64,000 nucleotides of DNA from Cellulomonas fimi (GTDB taxonomy: Bacteria > Actinomycetota > Actinomycetes > Actinomycetales > Cellulomonadaceae). Of the stretch, positions 27,501 to 36,000 are shown piece after piece; within the stretch, counting starts at the first letter, position 1; every line of letters begins with the position of its first letter. The stretch covers positions 21,954-85,953 of the forward strand of contig NZ_JABCJJ010000013.1 in the NCBI RefSeq assembly GCF_012952065.1, read 5' to 3'. The notes under the pieces were generated by a model. That model had not been told where the DNA came from. It saw only the letters and a program-made list of their open reading frames with translations, and searched no databases. The position numbers were made by a program, and so were the translations under genes.

Positions 27501-27848
27501 CGACGCGGCCGAGTAGACGATGCTCAGAACGTCTACCCCGGTGGGGATGCTGATCTCCGCAGCCATGGTGCCATCGAGGTCCATCGCGAAGAAGCGTGCT
27601 GGCGTGCCGGGACCACCACTGCTGGTGAAGTAGGTGAGATATCGACCGTCAGCCAGAGCCCCTTGTGCTGACTGCTCGGAGCGAACGGCGCCCTCGGCGC
27701 CCGGGATCTGTACACCGAGATCCTTCTCGGCGCCTGTGACGACAGGTTCAGCCGCAGACGCTCGCGGTGGCATCGCTACGAGTCCGGTGAGCACCAACGC
27801 CATCATGACGACGAATGCGGCCGCGCGACTGCGCCAGGACAGGGTCAT
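24600..27848 (-). CDS. Large secreted beta-propeller protein with C-terminal Ig-like repeats
   Basis: This 1082-residue protein has a signal peptide (1-32, ending ASA) and no anchor, so it should be secreted. Residues 40-710 contain repeated strand patterns of a beta-propeller, such as APAPDGDLYIGTYAPSNGRLY and NVWLSNYAEASAKLVKVDRA. Residues from about 718 to the end form four Ig-like repeats of 88-96 residues; each has a G-x-G-T/G-x-x-x-S-x-I-T-L core (SGTGTRNSTITL, RGTGGKPGSVITV, SGKGTPGAMITL, TGRGTPNSKVVL). Adhesion or glycan binding is plausible; no catalytic motif is visible. The ATG at 27848 has a GAGGAG site. It lies between the two arms of the glycan locus and is transcribed by itself. 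Confidence 0.8.
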   Translation of the reverse strand: MTLSWRSRAAAFVVMMALVLTGLVAMPPRASAAEPVVTGAEKDLGVQIPGAEGAVRSEQSAQGALADGRYLTYFTSSGGPGTPARFFAMDLDGTMAAEISIPTGVDVLSIVYSAASKSVYLAANDSAAAHLYRWGGGSTLTKVGTIPGQYAVRLAPAPDGDLYIGTYAPSNGRLYVLADGAVRALGQPIPGESYVRSLAVDETNVWLSNYAEASAKLVKVDRATGRATVVTTPAAFGAQWSAFDMSRAGDFLFLRMVNQPYLFAYNVSTGAFENFDDQVGRLTGGTETPNVVPYIEGISPYGISPLIEGRYVYFQRSGAGLMRVDLANHLKTVRVDKYNAKDNPKPWPSSSVAGPVSYAWLDGVAGRSGFSLVTTTIDGKVVINSAGQTSPVVKTLRATDAPSTIMSLGTDAAGAIYSGGYDLPSGIGRHVPGGGGTALLPGPQIEGFGAFDDAVVMGGYTGNSSASAPIYLYDGASNPALRLHLNNSQERPVAIRQVGRQVAIGSVPIKNTLGGAMSLWNPATNALTVKRNIIPNHSVISLAAHGDIVVGGSSNTGGTGAVPAASPAEIFTYNVTTGAVKRFTPPGASSATYSWVAAITPDPSQQGHFWAISTGFLIQFRVGADGSMTLTRNLGGYPNTSSPTGKELGIAFVNGTLFATLGQELAAVNTTTGERTTVAGKNDAGPVTALVQDGDDLYFARGARLYRYEVSSAETATALQAPLVTSPDLSATQAPGSFVFSGTGTRNSTITLSDGSRTRSTVVMDGGAWTLGAIDFAAGSYDLTFTATLDGQPARVTRAVLTTTGQSSYTCTLPAPTPDNVVVGGYNEPNREYAFRGTGGKPGSVITVVSGTRKRSATVRDDGTWATSPLWMGWWAGAVPFTASGAGCASATNNVSLTFATKPTSHVRPLLISHNSTSFYPGGEVGFSGKGTPGAMITLQAGSQVRYAAVSSTGRWHLRTIAVSPSPMTFTFLSQVPGYADQSTSVDVYFGEAPTALSAPIVMSHGSGDTVAAGPVVITGRGTPNSKVVLTVGGKTYSTFVRGSGRWDLPAIPLTAGAHRLTLSASAPGFTALTSRLDLVAS

Positions 27849-28406
27849 GTACTACTCCTCGGTCGGCGCCGAGCGATTGTGAGGGATCCGGCAGGTCATA
27901 GGTCGGTCACATCGGGCGGCGGGATGCGAGCCGGTGTGCGGCTACGGTCGCTTCTGCGACGACATCCATACGTTCAACGGCCCGCATGCTCTTGAGCGGA
28001 GAGTCGACGCGAGCCTTTCGCCTTTCAAAGGTACTTCACCCTTCGGGGCATCCGGTCCCATCGGCGGTGTGTGTGGGCTCACACTGCCCGGCGCCGGGCG
28101 CGCCCGAGCGCCTCGCTCACGTGCGACCCCCTGTGTGGCGTCCGCGTGTGTGTCGTCCGCGGCGGCGCCTTCAGGACACGACGGCGGTCTGACTCATCGC
28201 ACGACCGTTCCCTGGGCGGATCGTCGCGGCGACGTATTTTCCATTGCGCTTTCGGTACCATTCTTCGCATATCACCCGCACGTCCGTGCTCGTGCTGCAG
28301 GCGTCTTTCCGGCCGGCGCAGCCTGATACCGGCACGGCCGTCCGGTACGATTGGCAGCCGATTGCCGGGGAACACCCGCCCACCCAGAGTTGAGGGAAAT
28401 TGAGCA
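27849..28406. other. 558-base divergent intergenic region
   Basis: This gap separates the minus-strand propeller gene from the plus-strand ATP-grasp gene and must contain both promoters. It is clearly AT-richer than its surroundings around 28235-28270. A TACGAT hexamer at about 28345 could be a -10 for the ATP-grasp gene, but no -35 is evident. I see no gene or RNA structure in it. Confidence 0.5.
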
Positions 28407-29273
28407 GTGGACTACTTCGAGCACATGCGCCGGAGACTCGCAGGCCAGGAGCCGTTCACCCCGGCGCGGATCGGCGACAAGAAGAAGTTGAGGCAGTTCG
28501 CCGGTTTTGTCGGGGTGCGCGTTCCCGAGACGTTCTACGTCGGGCCCATCGCTGATCTCCTCGAGCGCGACCTCCCCGAGGAGTTCGCGCTCAAGCCGGA
28601 TTTCGCGTCCACATCCATCGGCGTGCTGCTGCTCAAGAGGGCGAGCGCCGGCTCCTTCATCAATCTGCTCGATGGTCAGGAGATCTCCGGCGAGGAGGTG
28701 CTCAGCAGGTGCGGCGCGATCTCCGAGCGCTACTACGGAGATGCAGCGCGAGGGCACTTCATCGCCGAGGAGCTGCTCCGGGACCACGAGGGACGGACTC
28801 CTCCGCAAGACATCCGGTTCTACACGTTCCAGGGCGAGATCGGCATGATCCTCAAGGAGGAGCATCTCGCCGGTCCCGCGAGCGCGATGTACTTCGACGG
28901 TGAGTTTCTGCCGTTCCCCGACGTCACCGGCCGTTATGGCGTGGCCAAGAGCGCCGAGCATCTCGAGGCCATCGTGCCCGCGACGACGCCGGAGAACTGG
29001 CGTGAGCTGCTGGCCGTCGCCAAACGCGTGTCGACGGCTGTCGCGTCCAGCTTCTGCCGGGTCGACCTGTACGACACACCTGCAGGGATCTACCTCGGTG
29101 AAATCACGTTCTTCCCGGGCACCTTCTACTACCGGGACCGCAAGCTGATGAGTCAGGCCGAGGCGGAGCGCCTAGGACGGATGTGGGATGCAGCAGCGGA
29201 ACGGCTTCGAGGTTCGAAGGACCAGCCGTCCGCGCCCTCCAACGAGACGCACGCCGACTTCACGCGGACATGA
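28407..29273 (+). CDS. TupA-like ATP-grasp enzyme
   Basis: This 288-residue protein matches the TupA-like ATP-grasp family: DYFEHMRRRL, ARIGDKKKLRQFAGFVGV, PEEFALKPDFASTSIGVLLL, HFIAEELL and a final strand with GIYLGEITFFPGTFYY carrying the metal-binding acidic residues. ATP-grasp enzymes join a carboxylate to an amine with ATP. TupA is named from teichuronopeptide synthesis in alkaliphilic Bacillus, where a uronic-acid polymer carries polyglutamate. Here WecB and WecC supply a ManNAcA carboxylate, so amidation of that sugar with an amino acid or peptide is a reasonable inference. The start is a GTG. It is a lone plus-strand gene facing the end of the glycosyltransferase operon. Confidence 0.8.
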   Translation: MDYFEHMRRRLAGQEPFTPARIGDKKKLRQFAGFVGVRVPETFYVGPIADLLERDLPEEFALKPDFASTSIGVLLLKRASAGSFINLLDGQEISGEEVLSRCGAISERYYGDAARGHFIAEELLRDHEGRTPPQDIRFYTFQGEIGMILKEEHLAGPASAMYFDGEFLPFPDVTGRYGVAKSAEHLEAIVPATTPENWRELLAVAKRVSTAVASSFCRVDLYDTPAGIYLGEITFFPGTFYYRDRKLMSQAEAERLGRMWDAAAERLRGSKDQPSAPSNETHADFTRT

Positions 29274-29333
29274 CATCGCCTCGCGGGCATCCCACTCCGT
29301 CGCTCGCGGTGGTCGTCGCCACGAGAGCCAACG

Positions 29334-30317
29334 TCATGCCTCAGCCGTCACCCGACCGGACAGGGCCCGGACGGCGTGCGCCATCCCGCGGAGGTCGCCG
29401 ACCGGCACGAGCCTGTAGTCCTCGAGCACGTGCTCGCTGAGCGGGCCGACGTCGTACGCGGCGACCGGCAGCCCACACGCACCGGCCTCGACCACCCCGT
29501 ACCCGTATGACTCGGAGAGCGCGGTCGAGCAGAACACGCCTCCGGCATCACGGACGGCGCGGTGCAGCGCCCCGACGTCCTGCTGGGGCACGTTGAAGTA
29601 GAAGTCGATCCTGTCCTCGACGCCGAGCATCCCTGCGGCGCCGAGCACCGCGCTCATGCGAGCCGGGTCCGTCTCGAAGCTGAAGAGCAGGAGTCCGTAG
29701 TACTCCGGCGGCAGGAGACGCAGTACGCGGAGGAAGTCCGTGTAGTTCTTCTGCACGTTCTCCATCCGCCCGATCCAGATCACAGGGATCGCACCGGGCC
29801 TTCCGCGCAGCGGAGCGACCTCCCGCGCCGTCGGGTTGAAGCGCGTGCGGTCGATGAGGTTGGGCACTGCGCGGACCCGAGCATGCTTCCGTCTCGGCAA
29901 CGCCTGCTGCACGACGTCCGCGGCCCACTCGCTCGGCGCCCAGATCTCATCCACCCTGGTGACGTCGAGGGTTCTCATCTCGGACTCCACGACGGTCTCG
30001 ATCGGGGCGTGCACCTCGTACACCACCTTCGTCCGTGCCGGCGCGGACACCTGGTTCATGAGCTCTGGCTGGCTGGTCACGGTAAACAAGTCGTAGTCCA
30101 CGGTGGCGAGCGCGAACGACAGGTAGTTCTTGAGGCGGTCGGGGCGGACGATGCGGACGTTGCAGTTCGGCAAGTCGGCGAACGCCGACTCCCCACCGCG
30201 GTCCTTGGTGAAGACGAGGTCGTAGCGGGTGCTCGGGTTGGCCAGCGCGCGAGCGCGGTAGACGCTCGTCATGCCGCCCAGAGAGCAGTTGACGTAGGTG
30301 CTCAGTACACGCTCCAT
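29334..30317 (-). CDS. Glycosyltransferase, GT-B fold (GT4-like)
   Basis: This enzyme of about 327 residues is the last gene of the minus-strand glycan operon. It has VYEVHAPIETV, a central DEIWAPSEWAADVV, VPNLIDRTRFNP, WIGRMENVQKNYTDFLRVL (nucleotide-sugar strand) and ALSESYGYGVVEAGACGLPVAAYDVG with the E-x7-E motif. The N-terminal half is short. Two starts are possible: ATG 30317 or GTG 30323, the latter overlapping the previous stop as GTGA; GGAGGG upstream can serve either. I list the ATG. Its stop faces that of the ATP-grasp gene 60 bases away. Donor and acceptor are unknown. Confidence 0.82.
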   Translation of the reverse strand: MERVLSTYVNCSLGGMTSVYRARALANPSTRYDLVFTKDRGGESAFADLPNCNVRIVRPDRLKNYLSFALATVDYDLFTVTSQPELMNQVSAPARTKVVYEVHAPIETVVESEMRTLDVTRVDEIWAPSEWAADVVQQALPRRKHARVRAVPNLIDRTRFNPTAREVAPLRGRPGAIPVIWIGRMENVQKNYTDFLRVLRLLPPEYYGLLLFSFETDPARMSAVLGAAGMLGVEDRIDFYFNVPQQDVGALHRAVRDAGGVFCSTALSESYGYGVVEAGACGLPVAAYDVGPLSEHVLEDYRLVPVGDLRGMAHAVRALSGRVTAEA

Positions 30318-30319
30318 GC

Positions 30320-32173
30320 TCACTCGCCCTCCAGGATGTTCAGCATCCGACCGGCCCTCTCGGACCACGACGCCGTCGCCAGGTAGTCCTCGAAGCCCTC
30401 GAGCTCCTGCGCGCCGAGCGGCTTCGACACGGACGCTCTGATCGCCTCGGCCATCCCCCGTTGCGTCGTGTACGTCAGCACGCCCGGCATCGACTCCACC
30501 TGGCCCATCGGTGCAGAGATCGTGCGGATGCCCATGGCGACGTACTCGTAGGCCTTGTTGGGGTCCACTCCGTAGGTGAGGCGGGAGATCTTGAAGGGCA
30601 CGAGCCCGGCGCTCCATTCCTCGACGTAAGGCAGGCACTCGTCATGGGTCTTGGGCCCGAGGTACCGCACGTTCGAGGGCAGGACGAGATCGTCCGGCAT
30701 GCCGTGACCGATGATCTCGAACCGCACGTCGCTGAGCTCGTCGGCAGAAGCCAGCAACCACGGCCAGTCGAACCAGGAGGCGGTGAGATGGCCCACGTAC
30801 CCGACCTTCCGCAGCCTCGCCCGCCGCTCCCACGCCTCGGCGGTCCGCAGCGGGGCCGCAGCCTCGATGAGCGCGTCCGGCGCCGCGTTCGGGACCAGCT
30901 GGACGTCCTCGCGGCCGGTGATGACGGCGATCTTGTCCCGGAGCCGGGGGCTCACTGCCAGGACGGCGTCGGCGCGCTTCGCGAAACGGACCTCGAAGTT
31001 CTGCTCGTACCACTTCGAGTAGCCGACGCGCTTGAACTCCTCCATGTCGTCGCGGACCTCGTAGATGACTCTCCAGCCGTGGTCGTGACAGCGATCGAGG
31101 AGTCCCACCATCGACATGTCGGCGAAGGAGGAGCAGAGCAGGACGTTGTTGGCGCCAGTACGTGCAAGCAGGACGTCCATCACGAGACTGAGCGAGTCAC
31201 GCCCCACCTGGAGGATGCGCTCGGCGATGAGGCCCGACTCGTCGGGCGCCGGGGTGCCGAAGGCGAGGAAGACGACGTTCCACCCGGCATCCGCGTACTC
31301 CATCGCCAGCCGGTTCGAGCGGCGGAGCAGGCTGTTCTTGAGGGAGATCGGCCCGGCCGTGGTGTAGACGACGAGCACCTTGGCGTCCGACGGGATCGCG
31401 CCGAGGTGCTGAACCAGCTGCTCGCTCGACAGGGCGCCGACCTCGAGCCCGGCACCGGTGACGACCGGCCGCGAAGGCACGGTGATCGCGCCCGTCTTCC
31501 ACGTCTGGCCGGTGAGCACCAATCTGGCGACCCCCCTCGGCACCGTGATCTCGATCGCGCGCGTTCCCTCACCGTCAGGACCGACCGCATACGTGAAGGC
31601 GCCGAACTGCGGCTGGATCTGGAACTCGGGCCCCGGCGGGAGCGAGGCACCGGTTGCGTCCTGGTAGTCGAAGAGCATCAGCGCCTGAGCACCGGGTGCA
31701 GCATCCACCGTCCACTCGACCCGATAACGCACGCCAGGCTCGACGTCGTAGACGACCTTGAGCTGGTCGATGAGCACGGACGCCGGCTTGCCGGCGGAAT
31801 CCGCGAATGTCGACTCACTGCCCGGTCTCTCGACCACGATGGTGGGGGCCCCAACCACTTCGACGGGCGTCTTGCTCAACCAGGGGTGGCCCCGGAGGGT
31901 GAGCCGCGTCGCGCCCTCCGGTCGAGGGATCGTCGTGCGAGAGACGGAGACCTCGTCGGGCCCTGCGTGGAGGTAGAAGTACGGACCGAACCGCTCGGAC
32001 TCGAGGTATGGCGACACCGGGACGACGGACTCACCCGCCTCGTCCGTGAAGGCGAAGGCAACGAGTGCCGCCTTCCGGGTCGCCACCCCTCCGTTCGCGA
32101 AGTGGATCTCGACGAAGATCGACGACACCGAATCGTCGAGCTCGACCTGCTGGTCGAGGTCTTCGATCGTCAA
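30320..32173 (-). CDS. Glycosyltransferase with N-terminal beta-sandwich region
   Basis: From a TTG at 32173 the protein is 617 residues. AAGGAG lies six bases before that TTG, and no better start exists near the conserved part; a longer frame to 32503 is low-complexity Arg/Pro/Gly. Residues 1-225 look like two beta-sandwich units (SIFVEIHFANGG, RLTLRGHPWLSK, RYRVEWTVDAAPG, RLVLTGQTWKTG). Residues 240-617 are a GT-B enzyme with VIYEVRDDMEEF, QLVPNAAPD, VGYVGHLTASWFDWP and PFKISRLTYGVDPNKAYEYVAMG in parts. The sandwich may bind glycan or help assembly; that is inference. A 334-base gap separates it from the upstream gene. Confidence 0.78.
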   Translation of the reverse strand: MTIEDLDQQVELDDSVSSIFVEIHFANGGVATRKAALVAFAFTDEAGESVVPVSPYLESERFGPYFYLHAGPDEVSVSRTTIPRPEGATRLTLRGHPWLSKTPVEVVGAPTIVVERPGSESTFADSAGKPASVLIDQLKVVYDVEPGVRYRVEWTVDAAPGAQALMLFDYQDATGASLPPGPEFQIQPQFGAFTYAVGPDGEGTRAIEITVPRGVARLVLTGQTWKTGAITVPSRPVVTGAGLEVGALSSEQLVQHLGAIPSDAKVLVVYTTAGPISLKNSLLRRSNRLAMEYADAGWNVVFLAFGTPAPDESGLIAERILQVGRDSLSLVMDVLLARTGANNVLLCSSFADMSMVGLLDRCHDHGWRVIYEVRDDMEEFKRVGYSKWYEQNFEVRFAKRADAVLAVSPRLRDKIAVITGREDVQLVPNAAPDALIEAAAPLRTAEAWERRARLRKVGYVGHLTASWFDWPWLLASADELSDVRFEIIGHGMPDDLVLPSNVRYLGPKTHDECLPYVEEWSAGLVPFKISRLTYGVDPNKAYEYVAMGIRTISAPMGQVESMPGVLTYTTQRGMAEAIRASVSKPLGAQELEGFEDYLATASWSERAGRMLNILEGE

Positions 32174-32507
32174 GGCTGCTCCTTCCCTTCCAAGGTGAGC
32201 GCCGCTGACGACGCATGCGGGTCTGCTGCACGGGAAGCACCACGGCTCCCGCGTGGGCATGGTGTGGACGTGCGGCGAAGCGGTCCCCCGCACCCTCGCC
32301 CTTCGACCGCGCCGCCGGCGGCGGGAGGGCCGCCTGTCGGAGGCGCTACGAGCGCCGCCTCCCCCGGTCGCGCACCGCCGACCTGCGGTCTGTGTCGGTC
32401 GAACCGCCCCCACCCTAACCGAGCGGCGTTCTGTGCCCGGGCGTCGACCGGACCGCGGGACGGGCACGATGTTCGGCCGGACGAGAACTGCCGCTGCCAC
32501 CATGCCG
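32174..32507. other. 334-base gap inside the glycosyltransferase operon
   Basis: The gap lies between two minus-strand glycosyltransferase genes that otherwise belong to a tightly packed operon. It is GC-rich, with no recognisable gene, hairpin or promoter apart from the AAGGAG ribosome site near 32180. An internal promoter is possible. Confidence 0.5.
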
Positions 32508-34376
32508 TCACGTGACCGCCGAGGTGTCGTCCGTGGGCGGCCGGCGTCGTCGCCTCGACCTCATCTCCCAGTAGGAGAGCTGGAGACGGCCGAGCCGGCT
32601 GCCTGACAACGCCTCGTACCTGTCCTTGAGTCGCTGCGTCTCCTTGACCTGTCGCGCCAGATCAGCTGACAGGTGCTCGATCTCCGTGCGCAACGTCGCA
32701 TCGGCGGTGCGCGGAGTTCCTGCCCGCTCGGACCGAGGCGACGACGACCGCGGCGTGCCCGTCGCGCCGGACACGCCGGGCGCGTCGCGCGCGTCGCGCG
32801 CAGGCTCCGCGGCCGGGACGAGGCCCAACCGACCCGCGGCGTCGTGCACGACCGTCGTCGGGCCCACTTCACCGGCGGAAGCCTTGGCGGCACCGGTCCC
32901 AGCGGATCGCTCGGCTGCGAGCACGTCGACGACGAGCTCGAGGGTCGGCACGGTGGTGCGCCCCGCACTCGACGGAGTCGCTCCGTCCGAGGACCACCGC
33001 ACGAAAGGCCCCATCCTCTCGACTGCGTGGAGCTCGTCACGCGCCTGTGATGCAGCGAGGACGCGCGCGGCGTCGGCGGAGTCGGCGAGCCAAGCCACCG
33101 TCCATCCGTCACGCGTGACCAGGCGTTCGTCGGACGTGACGAGCGCACGCACGCTGGCGCTGATGTCGCCGCGCGGGGGCGAGTCGCCGAGGGCGGCGTC
33201 CACGAGCGTCGGGAAGACGTCTCTGAAAACCCTCTCGTAGGTGTACCCCTCGGCCACGTCGACGGCCGTCTCGGCGGCCGCGCGAACCAACCCGCGGTCG
33301 CTCGCCATGCGGCCGAGGAGAGCGACGAACTCGGTCATGGACGAGGCGAACAGCGGGTAGTCGGCACCGAAGAGGCGCTGATGCATCGCCGTGGGGTTGA
33401 TGACGCAGGGCCGACCGAGCACGCCGTGCTCGAGCAGCTTGGTCGAGAGCTCCAGGCTGGTGTCGAGCGAGGGGTGCCGCCACCCGATGCCCGCATGTGC
33501 GCTCGACACGAGCTGCCTCGCCTCGGCGCGCGTCACCGCTCCGCGCCAGCTGATGCCGGGGTGCGACTCCAGCAGGTAGCGGACCTCCGCACCGAAGGTC
33601 GGCCACTCGGGGGCTCGCTTGAAGTGATCGCCTGCCACGAGCATCCGCAGGTCCGCACCAGCCGACGCCGCCTCCTTGAACGCGGCGAGCATCTCCACGG
33701 TGTGCCAGGCGGGCGCGAACTTGCCGGTGTAGGCCAGCACGAGGGGACCGTCGGTCCCCGGCAGGATCGCCTCGTTCTCCGCGGGAACGGACGGACTCAT
33801 GACAGCGAGTCGCGTCGTCGACCCGTTTGCCCGGAGAAGGGCGCCGAGGTGGTCGCGCATCTCGGGGGTCTGGCACAGGAGCGTCGCCTCGCCGACGACC
33901 AGGCGCTCGAGCCTCGCCAGCGCCTCCTCGCCGATCGGCGCGTCGGCTGCCACGACGCCGGTGACGTAGACGCAGAGCCGACGCCCGAGGTCAGGTCTGC
34001 GCTGCGCCAGCTCGTCGGCGACCTCCGTGCTGCGCACGATGACGACGTCGTACGCCGCCCGGTCCAGGTAGTGGTCGAGGGCGCTCGCCGCCATACCCTC
34101 GTCCATCCTGCGGGCGCCCTCGAACTCGGGCTTGTGCACCGCAAGCCCGGGATCGGCAAACGGGTCTGTCACGGTGACGCGGTCGTTGACCAGCATCTCC
34201 TGCACGACGACGGAGCGGGTGATCGGTGTCGCCGCGACGACGTCGACCTGAACGCCGGGTGCTGAGGTGAGCAGCGACGCGGCCCCTGCCACGAAGAACG
34301 CGGACCCGTCGATCACGTTCAGGTCGACGTGCGCATACAACAGGACCCTGAACGGCTGAGCCTTCACGGCGGTCAC
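32508..34376 (-). CDS. Glycosyltransferase with C-terminal coiled-coil tail
   Basis: Starting at GTG 34376 (GTGA overlap with the 139-residue gene) the protein is 622 residues. The GT-B core spans about 5-380: FRVLLYAHVDLNVIDGSAFF, LVLAYTGKFAPAWHTVEMLAAF, and STKLLEHGVLGRPCVINPTAMH. A second part with TVAWLADSADAARVLA follows, then a long Ser/Ala/Pro-rich linker. The end has a coiled coil (IEHLSADLARQVKETQRLKD) and a basic tail. Coiled coils of this kind may set polymer length or bring transferases together, as for some O-antigen enzymes; that is inference. No membrane segment is seen. Confidence 0.8.
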   Translation of the reverse strand: MTAVKAQPFRVLLYAHVDLNVIDGSAFFVAGAASLLTSAPGVQVDVVAATPITRSVVVQEMLVNDRVTVTDPFADPGLAVHKPEFEGARRMDEGMAASALDHYLDRAAYDVVIVRSTEVADELAQRRPDLGRRLCVYVTGVVAADAPIGEEALARLERLVVGEATLLCQTPEMRDHLGALLRANGSTTRLAVMSPSVPAENEAILPGTDGPLVLAYTGKFAPAWHTVEMLAAFKEAASAGADLRMLVAGDHFKRAPEWPTFGAEVRYLLESHPGISWRGAVTRAEARQLVSSAHAGIGWRHPSLDTSLELSTKLLEHGVLGRPCVINPTAMHQRLFGADYPLFASSMTEFVALLGRMASDRGLVRAAAETAVDVAEGYTYERVFRDVFPTLVDAALGDSPPRGDISASVRALVTSDERLVTRDGWTVAWLADSADAARVLAASQARDELHAVERMGPFVRWSSDGATPSSAGRTTVPTLELVVDVLAAERSAGTGAAKASAGEVGPTTVVHDAAGRLGLVPAAEPARDARDAPGVSGATGTPRSSSPRSERAGTPRTADATLRTEIEHLSADLARQVKETQRLKDRYEALSGSRLGRLQLSYWEMRSRRRRRPPTDDTSAVT

Positions 34377-34792
34377 GTCCCCTCCGTGGCGAGAGTGACG
34401 GTCGTCGAGACGCGTGTGTCCGCCGGCGACGACTCCGTGCCGCGACGGACGAAGCCCCTGACGCGATAACGACCCGGCTCCTCGGGGGACAACCGGAGCG
34501 TATTCGACCGGCCGTATGGCTGACGCCACCGCAGATCGTCCTCGCGGTAGACGTAGAAGGCGAAGGACAGGTCGGACCCGTCTGCCTCGATCACGCTGTG
34601 CAGCGTCCGTTCCTCCTCGACCTCAAGGGAGACCGCGCGGATACGCGCGCGCGTCAGCTCCTCCACCTCCGTCTCGAGTCGACCGAGGCGGTCCGCGAGG
34701 CGTCGCAGGATCGCCTCCTGCTGCTCCTCCAGGTACGCGTACGCAGAGGCCCAGTCCACGTCGGCGACGGGCTCGCTCCCTGAGCGGTTCAT
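34373..34792 (-). CDS. 139-residue protein of unknown function: coiled coil plus beta domain
   Basis: I do not recognise this family. Residues 15-50 form an acidic coiled coil (YAYLEEQQEAILRRLADRLG onward), and residues 55-135 look like one small beta sandwich (LSFAFYVYREDDLRWRQPYG, then PGRYRVRGFVRRG). There is no signal peptide or membrane segment. The ATG overlaps the upstream glycosyltransferase stop (ATGA) and its own stop overlaps the downstream one (GTGA), so it is translated in step with two glycosyltransferases. A scaffold or length-control partner for them is one possibility. The frame continues upstream but only as a shadow of the neighbour. Confidence 0.7.
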   Translation of the reverse strand: MNRSGSEPVADVDWASAYAYLEEQQEAILRRLADRLGRLETEVEELTRARIRAVSLEVEEERTLHSVIEADGSDLSFAFYVYREDDLRWRQPYGRSNTLRLSPEEPGRYRVRGFVRRGTESSPADTRVSTTVTLATEGT

Positions 34793-36000
34793 GCGTCGAC
34801 CCCGATCAGCTCGATCTCGCGACCGACGGTCGACGCGAAGCCGCACTTCTCCCGGACGGACGAGGCGGCACTCTGTGAGAGGGAGAGGAACAGCTCGCTG
34901 TTGTAGTAGAGCATCTCGATCTGGTTCGCCAGGTCGACCGCGTCCTCCGGGTGGGCGAGCATGCCGGAGACCCGGTCCTCGACGAACTCGGGGATGGCCG
35001 TGATCCGCGTCGACACGGGAACCAGCCCGCTCGCCATCGCCTCGCACATCGAGACGCCTTGAGAGTCGAACCGGGTGGGCGCCAGGAACACCCCGTGGAG
35101 GCGGTGCAGCTCGGCGATCTGCTCCTGCCGGAGGAAGCCGGGGTGGATCGAGACGTTCTCCAACCCCTCGACGGGCCGCACGGTCTCCTTGAACAGCGGG
35201 CCCTCACCACGGATCGTGAAGCGCAGCCGGTCGAAGAACGGCCGTCGCGAGAGCTCGACGATCGCCGCCACCGTCTGGTCGTTCGCGTACTTGCGTGAGG
35301 CGTACGGACGGACCGAGAGGATGTGCAACCGGTCGTCCGCCGACTTCGGGCGGTACCGGAAGAGATCCTCGTCTATCACGTTCGGGATGACGTGGGGGCG
35401 CCGGGTGGCGGTACCGGCATCCGGCTCGACGACATGGCGGCGGAACCAGTCGGACACGTGGACGACCTGCACGTCGAGGTCGTTCGTCGACAGCAGCCAT
35501 GCCATGAAGGAGAGCTGCCCGTGGAAGTACGAGCTCCGTCGTGCCAAGGCCTCCCGGATCTCCTTCGCGGACTCGGTGAAGTTGAACCAGCGGCGGTGCC
35601 ATGCCTCGGCCTCGAACCCGTGGACCCACACGATCACCGGCGTGGTGGGGGCGTGCCGCACGATGGGATCCAGCATCTCGGGGCTCGCGAAGTGCACGAG
35701 GACCGACCGGTACGACCGCGAGGCGATCCGCCGGTCATAGGCAGAGGCGTTCCCCACGGTGACGGAGACGCCGTCGAAGAGGTACGAGTACGGCGTCTCG
35801 ACAGGTGGGTGGAGGTAGAAGACCTCGACGCTGATCCCCGCGTCCACATAGCTCCGGACCCTCCGGTGGATGAAGGCGTTCCGGTACAGCGCCGCGTCAC
35901 TCGGGTACGCGTTCGTGACGACCAGCACCTGCGCCGGTCGCAGCTCGGTGGACTCGGCCGTCTGCACCGCCGCGCCGCCCTGCTCCTCCACTAGCGCCAC
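34789..36000 (-). CDS. Glycosyltransferase, GT4 family
   Basis: This 403-residue GT-B enzyme has QVLVVTNAYPSDAALYRNAF at the start of the acceptor half, VIVWVHGFEAEAWHRRWFNF, VIPNVIDEDLFRY, LSVRPYASRKYANDQTVAAI and the E-x7-E region FDSQGVSMCEAMASGLVPVS near 320. The start is GTG 36000, overlapping the wecC stop by 10 bases; a second GTG at 35991 would shorten it by three residues. It is flanked by wecC and the 139-residue gene in one operon. Its donor could be the UDP-ManNAcA made by WecC, judged by position only. Confidence 0.85.
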   Translation of the reverse strand: MALVEEQGGAAVQTAESTELRPAQVLVVTNAYPSDAALYRNAFIHRRVRSYVDAGISVEVFYLHPPVETPYSYLFDGVSVTVGNASAYDRRIASRSYRSVLVHFASPEMLDPIVRHAPTTPVIVWVHGFEAEAWHRRWFNFTESAKEIREALARRSSYFHGQLSFMAWLLSTNDLDVQVVHVSDWFRRHVVEPDAGTATRRPHVIPNVIDEDLFRYRPKSADDRLHILSVRPYASRKYANDQTVAAIVELSRRPFFDRLRFTIRGEGPLFKETVRPVEGLENVSIHPGFLRQEQIAELHRLHGVFLAPTRFDSQGVSMCEAMASGLVPVSTRITAIPEFVEDRVSGMLAHPEDAVDLANQIEMLYYNSELFLSLSQSAASSVREKCGFASTVGREIELIGVDA

